This document shows positions 15,750-24,317 of a stretch of 64,000 bases of DNA, in pieces. Origin of the DNA: Arcobacter arenosus (GTDB taxonomy: Bacteria; Campylobacterota; Campylobacteria; Campylobacterales; Arcobacteraceae). The notes under the pieces were generated by a model. That model made no database searches. It was not told where the DNA came from and was given only the letters and a program-made list of their open reading frames with translations. Made by a program: the position numbers and the translations under genes. Positions within the stretch are counted from its first letter, which is position 1. Each line of letters starts with the position of its first letter. The stretch covers positions 434,001-498,000 of the forward strand of contig NZ_VANU01000001.1 of NCBI RefSeq assembly GCF_005771535.1. Reading direction: 5' to 3'.

Positions 15750-16985
15750 ATGAAAATAATTATTTTAACTTTGACTTTTTTAGCATCAACTTATGCACTT
15801 ACTTTGGATAAAGCATTAGAAGATTTAGAACAAAACAATCTTGATATAAAAATCTCTAAAAATGAAAATGAAATTTCATCTTTATCAAAAGAGGAAAAAA
15901 AAGCTTCACAATTTGGAAAATTTAATTTAAATAGTTCAATCACAAAATATAATGAAAAAAGAACCCTAGCTCCCTTAGCACCTCCTATTTCAAGTGATGT
16001 GGTTACAAGTGATAAATTATCTACAATAGGAGTTTCTTATAAAGTCACGCTATTTAATGGTTTTGCTTTAACAAATGAGATTGATATAGCCAAATTAAAT
16101 AGTTTTGTTTCACAAGAAAAAGAGAAAATGACTTTAAATCAAATGCGATATAACACTCAAAGTCTATTTAGTGATATTTTATCTTTGCAAAATATTAAAA
16201 AATCCTATGAAAAGTACCAAAAAACTTTAATATCTCTAGAAAAAATTATTGAAAAAGAGTTTGAATATGGTAAAAAAGCTCAAGTTGATATTTTTAAAAT
16301 CCAATCAGATATTAAAAAAAATGAAGCAAAAATAATTGAACTAAAATCAAAAATAAATATACTAAAAAATAGTTTGTCTCTATTGATTTATGGGGAAAAT
16401 AAAAATCTAGAGAAGCTAGAAAATATATCTTTAAAAGATGAGGATAAAGAGTATGATTTAGAAAATTTATCTCAAATAAAAGTTGCCAAATCTTTAGAAA
16501 AAAAATCAAATAAGAGTTATAACAAAGCTTTATCTTCATATTATCCAACAATAAACTTAGAAGCAGCATATTCTAACACTTATGGTGAAGGGGAAAAAAA
16601 GACTGTTTCAAATATTGCTTTACAACTAAACTGGAATATTTTTGATTTTAATGTAAGAGAAAAAAATCTGCAAAAAGCAAAAATCGAAAAGATAAAAGCA
16701 TCATTAGAATATAAAAAACTAAAAAATGATTATGAAAATAAGATTTTAGAATCACAAGAATTAATAAAACAAAATGAGAGTTTATTAAATAGTGCAGTAT
16801 CACAATTTAAACTAGCACAAAAAACAACTCAAATAGAAAAAATACGATATGAAGAGGATCAAATAAGTATAAATGATTATCTTTTAGCCTTTTCAAATGA
16901 GCAACAAATACATGCAAATCAAATTCAAGCTAATAACAATCTTTATAAATCAAGATTTTATTACCAATATCTAACTAAGGAATAA
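15750..16985 (+). CDS. TolC-like outer membrane efflux protein
   Basis: The product has 411 residues with a signal peptide (about 1-16, ending TYALTLDKA). Long helical, coiled-coil-prone stretches in two repeats (about 20-210 and 230-410) fit the TolC/outer membrane efflux family; the length is typical of short epsilonproteobacterial members. AGGAAG lies eight bases before the ATG. It is the first gene of a three-gene efflux operon, five bases before the adaptor gene, and is divergent from a two-component system. It would form the outer membrane channel for the RND pump; the substrate is unknown. Confidence 0.88.
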   Translation: MKIIILTLTFLASTYALTLDKALEDLEQNNLDIKISKNENEISSLSKEEKKASQFGKFNLNSSITKYNEKRTLAPLAPPISSDVVTSDKLSTIGVSYKVTLFNGFALTNEIDIAKLNSFVSQEKEKMTLNQMRYNTQSLFSDILSLQNIKKSYEKYQKTLISLEKIIEKEFEYGKKAQVDIFKIQSDIKKNEAKIIELKSKINILKNSLSLLIYGENKNLEKLENISLKDEDKEYDLENLSQIKVAKSLEKKSNKSYNKALSSYYPTINLEAAYSNTYGEGEKKTVSNIALQLNWNIFDFNVREKNLQKAKIEKIKASLEYKKLKNDYENKILESQELIKQNESLLNSAVSQFKLAQKTTQIEKIRYEEDQISINDYLLAFSNEQQIHANQIQANNNLYKSRFYYQYLTKE

Positions 16986-16990
16986 TATTT

Positions 16991-17896
16991 ATGAAAAAAA
17001 TAGCTTTATTTATAATTATAGCTTTACTTATAGCTGGTGGTTTTAAACTAATAAAAGGGAAAAAAGAGGAGATTTCAAATGAGAGAAAAGCCTTTGTTCA
17101 TGTATATAAACCATTAGAAACAAAACAAAAAGAAAGTTTGGATAACTTTGAAACTTTTAGTGCAAAGCTTGAAGCAGTGCAAAACCCAAAAATCTCTACA
17201 AAAATTTCAGGACATATTACAAAGATATTTGTAGAAGAGAACCAAGAGATAAAAAAAGGACAAAAACTAGTTTCTATAGATGATTTAGAGTATAAACAAA
17301 CTCTTTTACAACTTAGTTATTCAATTAATGCATTAAAATCATCAGTTGATTCTTTTATAAGTTCTTTAAACTCTTTAAAACTTGATATGCAATTATCACT
17401 TAAAGAGTTTGAGACAAATAAAAAATTATATAAAATTGGTGGTATTTCAAAAGATAAGTTAGATTTTTCTGAAGTGATTTATGAGCAAAAAAAGGCAAAA
17501 TATAACTCAACACTAAAAACAATAGAATCAAAGAAAAATGAACAAAATTCACAACAAGCATTTTTAGACTCTAAGAAAAAACTTAAAGAATACTACTCTT
17601 TAAAATCTCCTATTGATGGTTTTATTGAAGAGATTCTTGTTGATATTGGAGATTTAAGTTCTGTAAATAAACCTATTTTATCATTAGTTTCAAAAGAGCA
17701 GAAACTTAGTTTTTTATTTGCAAGTGAAAATATAAAACAAAATCAAGAAGTTTATATAGATAATAAAAAAATAGGTGTAATTGAATCTATCAATATAAGT
17801 GCAAAAAACTATATGAAAGAAGCAAACATTAAATTAGATAAAAACTTATCTAATCCTATAAATTCATTAATCTCTATTAAGGTGAGAATAAAATGA
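16991..17896 (+). CDS. RND efflux periplasmic adaptor (membrane fusion protein)
   Basis: The product has 301 residues with an N-terminal membrane anchor (about 4-20). The lipoyl half-motif ISTKISGHITKIFVEENQEIKKGQ is near residue 75-95 (shown in parts: ISTKISGHI, VEENQEIKKGQ), followed by a coiled-coil hairpin (about 110-200) and the second lipoyl half (SPIDGFIEEILVDIGD). This is the HlyD/AcrA adaptor layout, with a short C-terminal beta domain. It overlaps the RND gene by four bases. It bridges the inner membrane pump and the TolC-like channel. Confidence 0.88.
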   Translation: MKKIALFIIIALLIAGGFKLIKGKKEEISNERKAFVHVYKPLETKQKESLDNFETFSAKLEAVQNPKISTKISGHITKIFVEENQEIKKGQKLVSIDDLEYKQTLLQLSYSINALKSSVDSFISSLNSLKLDMQLSLKEFETNKKLYKIGGISKDKLDFSEVIYEQKKAKYNSTLKTIESKKNEQNSQQAFLDSKKKLKEYYSLKSPIDGFIEEILVDIGDLSSVNKPILSLVSKEQKLSFLFASENIKQNQEVYIDNKKIGVIESINISAKNYMKEANIKLDKNLSNPINSLISIKVRIK

Positions 17897-20800
17897 TTGA
17901 TAAATTAGTAAAAACAATTTTGCATAGACCATTTTTTATTTTCTCTTTCTTAGCACTTTTTGTTTTTTTGGGAATAAATGCTTATTTCAAGCTTGATAAA
18001 AAACTGTTTCCAAACTCAAATAGACCAGAAATCGCAGTGGTTATTGTAAAACCAAGTGCAAGTGCACAAGATATGGCAACAGATGTTGCAACAGTTGTTG
18101 AAAAAGAGTTATATACAATTGATTATGTAAGAAGGGTTTACTCTTCAACAATAGATGAAGTAAGTGTTATAAGAGTTGAATTTAACTATGAAAAAGATAT
18201 TAATGATGCTGCAAATGATGTAGCAAATGCTTTAGATAAGATTCGTTCACAACTTCCAAAAGATATTCAAGAACCTCAAATCAATAAAATCACTGCAGCA
18301 ACTGCTCCAATTATAACTCTTGGAGTAAGCTCAGAAAATCTTACTCTTATTGATTTACGTGAACTAATAGAGACAAATATACAAGAGGAGTTTCTAAAAC
18401 TTGATGGAATTGCAAATGTTGATATCTTTGGTGGATATAAAAAAGAGATTCAAATTGTTTTTGATATAAACAAATTAAACTCTTTAAATCTTAATTTAAA
18501 TGAAGTTATTAATATAATTGATTCAAACAATAAAGATTTTTCAATTGGAAATATTGAAAGCAATTCCTCAAAAATTTTATTAAAAAGTACAAATAAAAAA
18601 CTATATATAAATGAACTAGAAAATCTATTAATTGCTCCAAATATAAGACTTAAAGATATTGCAAAAATTGATTTCAACCATTTTAGCAATAGTGCAATAT
18701 ATAGAGGAAATGGAAAAGATTCTATTGCTTTAGCAATTCAAAGAAATCTAAATACTGATGTTGTAAAAACTATTGAGACTGTTGAAAATAAATTAAAAGT
18801 TTTAAAAGAACAATATCCATATTTAAATTTTGAAATAACAGATACTCAAAAAACTACAATTATTCAAAGTAATGAAAATATGATTGAATCTTTAAGGGAT
18901 GCAATCATAATGTCAACCCTTGTTGTATTTTTGTTTTTAGCTTCTATTCGACAAATTTTTATTGTACTTTTTACAATTCCCATTGTATATTTTTCTACAA
19001 TTGCTTTAATGTGGCTTTTTGGATTAGAGTTTAATATTATCACCCTTACAGGTGTTATTTTAGCTCTTGGTTTATTACTTGATGATACTGTTGTAGTTGT
19101 TGAAAATATTCAAAGACATTATGAACAGTTCCATGAGGATATGGAAGAAGCTGTGCAAAATGGTACAAGTGAGATTATGTTTGCAGACTTTTCAGGAACA
19201 CTAACAACTATGATTGCACTTTTCCCTATTTTATTTGTAGGGGATTATCCTCAAACTATTTTTGGTCCATTAATTACTACACTTCTTTTAGCATTAACTG
19301 CTTCATATTTTGTATCAATTACTTTTGTTCCACTTATCTCAAAAAAAGTTTTAGCATTAGACTTTAAATGGATAATTTATATAGAAAAACAGTTTAAAAA
19401 AATAAGTGATTTTATAAATAGGATTTTTGTAGCTTTTTTTATTGAAGCATTTAAAAATGCTTTAAAAAGTAAGCTTGTACTTTTTTCTTATATTTTCACT
19501 TTATTAGCTTTATTTGTAGTTAGTGCGAAAGTTGTTATGCCTTTAGTTGGTCAAGAGCTTATGCCTGCTATGGATACAGGAGCTGTTAAAATAAAAGTTG
19601 CTACAACTCCAAATATCTCTATAAAAGAGACAAAAAATATTCTGCAAAAAATTGAAAAGATATCTTATGAAACTGCTCAAGTTGACACTATCTCAGCTTC
19701 AATTGGTTCAGAAGCAGGTGTTTTAACACTAGGAAGTGGTGGAGGAATAAATGATATTTTAATTACTGTAAATTATATAAATAGATTTGAAAGAGACGAA
19801 ACAATTTGGGAAATTGAAGAAAAATTAAAAAAAGAGATTTCAAAAATAAAGGGGATTAAAACTTTAGAGATAAGTGATGCAGGAGCAACTGCAATGGCTA
19901 GTATAAAAGCGAATATTGATGTAACACTATATGGTGAAGATTTTAAAAAACTTTATGAAAAAGCCTTAAAGTATGAAGAGGCTATGAAAAACACAAGGGG
20001 AATAGTAACTGCCTCAAAAAGTTGGCATATGGATTCTAAAATTTACAAACTAAATATAGATACGCAAAAAGCTTTAGAATATGGTATTTCAAATGAGTAT
20101 TTAGTAAACTCTTTACAATCAATTTTAAGAGGTGGAATTATCTCTTCATATAAAAGAAAGAATGAAACTCCTCTTCCTATACGTATTTTAGTAGAAAATT
20201 CACAAATAAATACTCCTAAAAAAATAGAAAACATGTTAATACATACGCCAAAAATGAGTATTCCTTTAAGTGCTATTGCTAAGATTGAAACAGTAAAACA
20301 ACCAAATATTATTACAAGGGAAAACCTTTATTATACTATTGATATATTTGGGTTTAGACAAAATCAAAGTATCTCAAAACTTATGGATAATTTTGAAAAA
20401 GCTTCACAAAATATCATTTTGCCAAATGATATAAAAATGAAGCACACAGGAGATATTGAACAGTTTGAAGATTCTTCTAAACGTATTATAAAAAGTGTTG
20501 CAATCGGCTTAGTTTTAATTTTCTTAGTAATGGTTCCAATGTTTGAATCACTAAAAATTCCACTAGTAATAATTTTTTCAATTCCATTAACTATTGCTGG
20601 AGCTTCATGGATTTTATTACTTTTAGATTATCATAGTTCAATGAGTGCTATGGTTGGCTTTATACTTCTAGCAGGAGTTATTGTAAATAATGCAATTTTA
20701 CTAATTCACTTTGCATCCCAAAAACTTAAAATTGGAACTTGCTCGAAAGAAGCAATGATAGAAAGTATAAAAGTAAGAACAAGACCTGTTTTAATGACTG

Positions 20801-20964
20801 CAATTAGTGTAAGTGTTGGAATGATACCAGTTGCCTTTGGTTGGGCAATAGGGATGGAAAGATTAGCTCCACTAGGCGCTGTTGTTATAGGAGGACTAAT
20901 TGTAGGTACATTTTTAACACTGCTTTTTATTCCATTACTTTTTGTTTGGATAGTTAAAAAGTAA
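17893..20964 (+). CDS. RND efflux transporter permease
   Basis: The product has 1023 residues, the normal length for the hydrophobe/amphiphile or AcrB-like RND family. Twelve membrane helices are arranged as one plus five in each half, with two large periplasmic loops. The proton-relay acidic pair is visible in helix 4 (GLLLDDTVVVVENI). The second half has VGFILLAGVIVNNAILL. It starts within the end of the adaptor gene (four-base overlap). Control by the divergent two-component system is likely. Substrates cannot be read from the sequence. Confidence 0.93.
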   Translation: MIDKLVKTILHRPFFIFSFLALFVFLGINAYFKLDKKLFPNSNRPEIAVVIVKPSASAQDMATDVATVVEKELYTIDYVRRVYSSTIDEVSVIRVEFNYEKDINDAANDVANALDKIRSQLPKDIQEPQINKITAATAPIITLGVSSENLTLIDLRELIETNIQEEFLKLDGIANVDIFGGYKKEIQIVFDINKLNSLNLNLNEVINIIDSNNKDFSIGNIESNSSKILLKSTNKKLYINELENLLIAPNIRLKDIAKIDFNHFSNSAIYRGNGKDSIALAIQRNLNTDVVKTIETVENKLKVLKEQYPYLNFEITDTQKTTIIQSNENMIESLRDAIIMSTLVVFLFLASIRQIFIVLFTIPIVYFSTIALMWLFGLEFNIITLTGVILALGLLLDDTVVVVENIQRHYEQFHEDMEEAVQNGTSEIMFADFSGTLTTMIALFPILFVGDYPQTIFGPLITTLLLALTASYFVSITFVPLISKKVLALDFKWIIYIEKQFKKISDFINRIFVAFFIEAFKNALKSKLVLFSYIFTLLALFVVSAKVVMPLVGQELMPAMDTGAVKIKVATTPNISIKETKNILQKIEKISYETAQVDTISASIGSEAGVLTLGSGGGINDILITVNYINRFERDETIWEIEEKLKKEISKIKGIKTLEISDAGATAMASIKANIDVTLYGEDFKKLYEKALKYEEAMKNTRGIVTASKSWHMDSKIYKLNIDTQKALEYGISNEYLVNSLQSILRGGIISSYKRKNETPLPIRILVENSQINTPKKIENMLIHTPKMSIPLSAIAKIETVKQPNIITRENLYYTIDIFGFRQNQSISKLMDNFEKASQNIILPNDIKMKHTGDIEQFEDSSKRIIKSVAIGLVLIFLVMVPMFESLKIPLVIIFSIPLTIAGASWILLLLDYHSSMSAMVGFILLAGVIVNNAILLIHFASQKLKIGTCSKEAMIESIKVRTRPVLMTAISVSVGMIPVAFGWAIGMERLAPLGAVVIGGLIVGTFLTLLFIPLLFVWIVKK

Positions 20965-20966
20965 AA

Positions 20967-20987
20967 AAGCCTCTATAAAAGAGGCTT
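20967..20987. terminator. Bidirectional rho-independent terminator
   Basis: AAGCCTCT (20967-20974) and AGAGGCTT (20980-20987) form an 8-bp stem with an ATAAA loop. On the minus strand the stem runs into six Ts, so it mainly ends transcripts from the cytochrome c gene at 21072, and it may also end the RND operon, whose stop is three bases upstream. Confidence 0.75.
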
Positions 20988-21071
20988 AGTGATTTAATTT
21001 TAATTATTTTAGTTTTAAATTTTAAATTTGTTAGATCTAAAAGACCACCTATTTAACTCTTGTTACTTAAT

Positions 21072-21347
21072 TTATTTACCAATTTTTTCAGCAATTGATT
21101 GAATATCAGCATCTGATAAAGATGCAACTTGACCTTTCATTAAAGCTTTCATAGCTCCACCGTAAGAACCATCTTTATAACCTTTTAGTGAATCTACAAT
21201 CTCTTGCTTAGTCATATCTTTAATAATTTTTGATTTTCCTAAAGCAACCTTTTCACCATTTGCTCCATGACATGCTACACACTTTGCATATGGATTTGCA
21301 AAAGCAATACATGCTAACACTGAAGTTAAAAGTAAAACTTTTTTCAT
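21072..21347 (-). CDS. Small periplasmic class I cytochrome c
   Basis: The product has 91 residues from ATG 21347, chosen for the GGGGGA ribosome site; an in-frame ATG at 21389 is too early. A signal peptide (1-17) is followed by the heme motif CVACH (C23, C26, H27) and a Met-rich segment (GGAMKALMKGQ) holding the axial Met. It is a c553/c8-like electron carrier. It lies downstream of the YgbA-like gene but has its own CRP/FNR-type box and -10 element. It may donate electrons to NorC or NosZ; this is inferred from position and shared promoter type. Confidence 0.88.
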   Translation of the reverse strand: MKKVLLLTSVLACIAFANPYAKCVACHGANGEKVALGKSKIIKDMTKQEIVDSLKGYKDGSYGGAMKALMKGQVASLSDADIQSIAEKIGK

Positions 21348-21377
21348 TTTTCCCCCTTTGTTTAAATTGTAATGAAA

Positions 21378-21419
21378 AGTATATATCATAATTGTAAAAG
21401 AAAAATAGACTTAGGTCAA
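21378..21419 (-). promoter_or_regulatory. CRP/FNR-type box and -10 element of the cytochrome c gene
   Basis: TTGACCTAAGTCTA (minus strand, 21419-21406) matches TTGAC-N4-GTCAA with one mismatch. TATACT lies at 21383-21378, centre 32 bp from the box centre, the same spacing as at the nos and nor promoters. The box overlaps the last codons of the YgbA-like gene. Confidence 0.55.
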
Positions 21420-21767
21420 AAAGTATTTTTTTCTTTTTAATTTATCTTTAATTTTACTTAATCCAAGTCTAATTCCACTATATCTCATAATTTTTGCTAA
21501 AGATTTCCATTCTTGTTTTTCATAACATGGATTAGGACATTGACGACATCTAGGTTTAATCTCATGGGGACATCCTTTTAATCTATCAAAAGAATAAGAG
21601 ATTAAACTATAGCATTCTTCACATAAATTCAATTCAACATTTATATTACTTTCTTTGTATTCTAAATCATAAGTTTTAGAATACTGATTTTCATGTTTTT
21701 CTTTACAAAATTTAGTAAAGAACTTTTTTAAAGTCTCTACTTCAGTTTGAAACTTTTCTATTGTCAT
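21411..21767 (-). CDS. YgbA-like protein (nitrous oxide-stimulated promoter family)
   Basis: The product has 118 residues. The central cysteine cluster (CEECY, then GCPHEI, then CRQCPNPCY followed by W) is the signature of the YgbA_NO family. The E. coli member is among the strongest NsrR-repressed, NO-induced genes, and its function is unclear. A predicted metal or Fe-S site from the four to six cysteines is likely. The C-terminus is basic (KIKDKLKRKKYF). It ends an NO-accessory operon, 11 bases after nnrS. The family assignment is from pattern recognition. Confidence 0.75.
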   Translation of the reverse strand: MTIEKFQTEVETLKKFFTKFCKEKHENQYSKTYDLEYKESNINVELNLCEECYSLISYSFDRLKGCPHEIKPRCRQCPNPCYEKQEWKSLAKIMRYSGIRLGLSKIKDKLKRKKYFLT

Positions 21768-21778
21768 TTTTCATCCTA

Positions 21779-22951
21779 TCAAGACTTTATTCTTGTTAAA
21801 GTCTTAGCATAACGAATAGTCCATATAAGAAACATAACTATCCATAGCCAAGAACTTAAATGTAAAATTCCCATATAAACAGTTGAATCATTTAAAAACA
21901 AAATTGAAGCACAAATTCTTGATACAACTAAAACTTGAGTTAATACAAATATAAATTTTGTGATTTTATCTGCAACAATTTGTTGAGCAGGAACTGCATG
22001 ACCCATAACAACCCTACTTCCAAAACCTATTAATAAAGTAGCCACAAATCCTAAAGCAAAAATATGAAGTGCTAACTTTAATGAATATACTTCATAAATA
22101 GACTCAAGAAATAAAGCTATAAAACCTACTTCAAGCCAAATAAATGATATCACTAAAATAAAGATGATAGCAGGGGTTTTTTTATAAATATTTAGATTCA
22201 TCACTATATATCCAAAAAATAACATAGCAACAAAAGATATTAATTTTAATAGCAAAAATAATTCAAACTCTAAAGCAATACCTAAACCTAAAAATAGCAT
22301 AACAGAAATTTCTCTTATATATTTAGGCTTTTCCCACGCCATAACTTTCATATAGGAACCATAAAAGGCAGGAATCATTCTTTGGGCAACTAAAAATACT
22401 AAACTTATTAAATATCCAAAAAATATTAATAAAGATACATTTGTTTGAAAAAGCACTTCAAAAAGCAAAAATAAAGCTCCCATAAAAAATACTAAATTTA
22501 AGAATATACTATCTTTTTTGTAAGAAGCTTTCCCCTCTTTTATAGTTTCATAAAAAATTTTAACAAAATATAACATCACAAAAGAAACTAAAAGTTTTCC
22601 TAAAAAAATAGCATCCAGAAAAGATAAAACTATACCCCCTTGAAAAATAAACCAAGGTTTTAGATATTTTTCTTTTGGTATAACTTTTGCCCCATTAAAT
22701 TTAGGTATCACAGTAATTAAAAAACCTAAAAATGCATTAGTAAAAACTGCATAATTTAATCCAAACCCATGAATCAAAGAAAAATCAAGATGTAATTTTC
22801 CAAGAAAGGATACAAAAGTTAATATCATTACTACTATTGCAAAAAATATTGAACTTGTAAAATATAATTGATGAGATTGTGAAGTAAATCTATCCCACCA
22901 TTTCTCTTCTATTTTTGGTGTAAAACCATTTTGATTTGTTGAAAACTGCAT
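21779..22951 (-). CDS. nnrS: NnrS family membrane protein
   Basis: The product has 390 residues with about 11-12 membrane helices. Family features include HGFGLNYAVFTNAFLGFLITVIPKF near the N-terminus (conserved HGFG..N blocks), KLALHIFALGFVATLLIGFGSRVVMGH in the C-terminal half and several intramembrane histidines. NnrS is a heme- and copper-containing protein that protects against NO stress and is often regulated with nor. The gene is eight bases after the 139-residue membrane protein and eleven before the YgbA-like gene. Confidence 0.88.
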   Translation of the reverse strand: MQFSTNQNGFTPKIEEKWWDRFTSQSHQLYFTSSIFFAIVVMILTFVSFLGKLHLDFSLIHGFGLNYAVFTNAFLGFLITVIPKFNGAKVIPKEKYLKPWFIFQGGIVLSFLDAIFLGKLLVSFVMLYFVKIFYETIKEGKASYKKDSIFLNLVFFMGALFLLFEVLFQTNVSLLIFFGYLISLVFLVAQRMIPAFYGSYMKVMAWEKPKYIREISVMLFLGLGIALEFELFLLLKLISFVAMLFFGYIVMNLNIYKKTPAIIFILVISFIWLEVGFIALFLESIYEVYSLKLALHIFALGFVATLLIGFGSRVVMGHAVPAQQIVADKITKFIFVLTQVLVVSRICASILFLNDSTVYMGILHLSSWLWIVMFLIWTIRYAKTLTRIKS

Positions 22952-22959
22952 CTTTTTCC

Positions 22960-23379
22960 TTAGATGTAAAACATAAATTGTGATAAAAATACAATAATTA
23001 TCACTAATATAAATGGTAGTATATGACTTTTAAAAACAAAAGGCTGTATTCCAAAAAAAACCTGGAGAATACCTCTAGCACCTAACCAAAGGCCCAAAAT
23101 ACCTTTGATTGACAATAGTATTTGAAAATTTGAAAATCCATTTTCACCTACACTTCCAAAACTATTCTGGAATAAAAGAATACCACTAATCACCGCAACA
23201 ACTAGAGCTTTAGGGACTAAAACTCTTGTAAAGTCTTTAAAATAAGATCTGACTTCATCATACTTTTCTTTTGATAATTTTTTTTGCATACGCATTAAAA
23301 TAAGGTTGTCTGTAAATAAGAAACCCCCATAAATTAATACTGAGAAAATATGAAGAATTTTTATAATTAAATATGTCAA
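22960..23379 (-). CDS. Small four-helix membrane protein of the NO-accessory operon
   Basis: The product has 139 residues with four hydrophobic segments (about 4-24, 52-72, 85-105, 115-137). H10 lies in the first helix (KILHIFSVLIYGG), a pattern seen in CopD-like and other b-heme membrane proteins. I do not recognise a named family with certainty. It precedes nnrS by eight bases and follows HPP after 42 bases. A heme-linked or partner role to NnrS is inference. Confidence 0.65.
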   Translation of the reverse strand: MTYLIIKILHIFSVLIYGGFLFTDNLILMRMQKKLSKEKYDEVRSYFKDFTRVLVPKALVVAVISGILLFQNSFGSVGENGFSNFQILLSIKGILGLWLGARGILQVFFGIQPFVFKSHILPFILVIIIVFLSQFMFYI

Positions 23380-23421
23380 AAAATTTCCTTTCTATATTCA
23401 TCAATAATTTGCATTAATACT

Positions 23422-24012
23422 TTAAAACATGTCTTCATTTTTTTTAGAACCTTTTTTTGGATTTATTATAAATTTATTAAATTTTACTCCATCTGGATAG
23501 TGTCTATGTTTAGAAATATTATTAACTAAAAGTGCAATAATAAATAGGATAAAAGCACCTGTTGCAACAGGATATAGAACATAAAGAAAACCCAGTTCAT
23601 GTATATTTTCACTTCCTAAAACTGCTATTAATGCCGTTGCTCCTCCTGGAGGATGTAAAGTTAAAGTAAGTTGCATAACTAAAATGGAAGTTGCTACTGC
23701 AAATGCAGAGCACAATAAGAGATTATCAAAAAAAAGTTTATAAGAGATAACTCCTACTATAGCAGATAAAATATGTCCTCCTATAAGATTTCTAGGTTGT
23801 GCAAGGGGTGAGTGTATTGCTCCATATACTAAAACAGCACTTGCCCCAAAAGAACCAATAACTAAACCTAAATCTTCATCTCCTAAAACTCCTCTATGAA
23901 ATAAAGCTATACTTAATATTCCTACAAAAGAACCTATCCAAGACCAAATTATATTTGATCTTTCAAGAGGCTCTGTATTTATTTTTTTAAATTGTTTAAA
24001 AAATGTTTTCAA
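23422..24012 (-). CDS. HPP family membrane protein
   Basis: The product has 196 residues with about four to five membrane helices. The family motif HPPGGATALIAVLGS is near residue 117, and the upstream FVGILSIALFHRG / GSFGASAVLVYGAIHSPLAQPRN segments are typical of the HPP family. Plant and cyanobacterial relatives transport nitrite, which makes nitrite (or another N-oxide) a plausible substrate here, but that is inference. The start overlaps the DUF59 gene by four bases, so the two are co-translated. Confidence 0.85.
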   Translation of the reverse strand: MKTFFKQFKKINTEPLERSNIIWSWIGSFVGILSIALFHRGVLGDEDLGLVIGSFGASAVLVYGAIHSPLAQPRNLIGGHILSAIVGVISYKLFFDNLLLCSAFAVATSILVMQLTLTLHPPGGATALIAVLGSENIHELGFLYVLYPVATGAFILFIIALLVNNISKHRHYPDGVKFNKFIINPKKGSKKNEDMF

Positions 24013-24317
24013 AGGGAACCTGCAAGTTTTGCTTTAACTTCATCTGATGCCATACTGATATTCCAAGCTGGTTCCCAAACTAAATCTACACTTGCGATTT
24101 GAACCTTTGGTAATTCTCTTAAAACCGCCTCTTCAACCCATTGTATAATCATTTGGTGAAGAGGACAAGCTTTTGTACTAAGTGTCATTGTAACAGTTAC
24201 TTTCATGTTTTTATCACAAAAAACATCATAAATAAGTCCCATTTCTACAAGATTAAAACCAACTTCTGGATCATTTACAGTTGATACTGCTTTAAAAATC
24301 TCTTCTTTACTATACAT
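24009..24317 (-). CDS. DUF59/MIP18 family Fe-S assembly protein
   Basis: The product has 102 residues covering a single MIP18 (SufT/PaaD-type) domain: DPEVGFNLVEMGLIYDV near 17, TLSTKACPLHQMI near 45 with the conserved Cys, and VWEPAWN near 81. These proteins act as auxiliary factors in Fe-S cluster assembly or transfer. Its place inside an NO-linked operon suggests repair or maturation of NO-sensitive Fe-S proteins. It overlaps HPP by four bases and abuts the upstream membrane protein gene. Confidence 0.85.
   Translation of the reverse strand: MYSKEEIFKAVSTVNDPEVGFNLVEMGLIYDVFCDKNMKVTVTMTLSTKACPLHQMIIQWVEEAVLRELPKVQIASVDLVWEPAWNISMASDEVKAKLAGSL

Noticed and set aside
20965-21071. Possible small gene after the RND operon
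   Set aside because: Only the terminator is supported; the rest is A+T-rich with stops in all frames.
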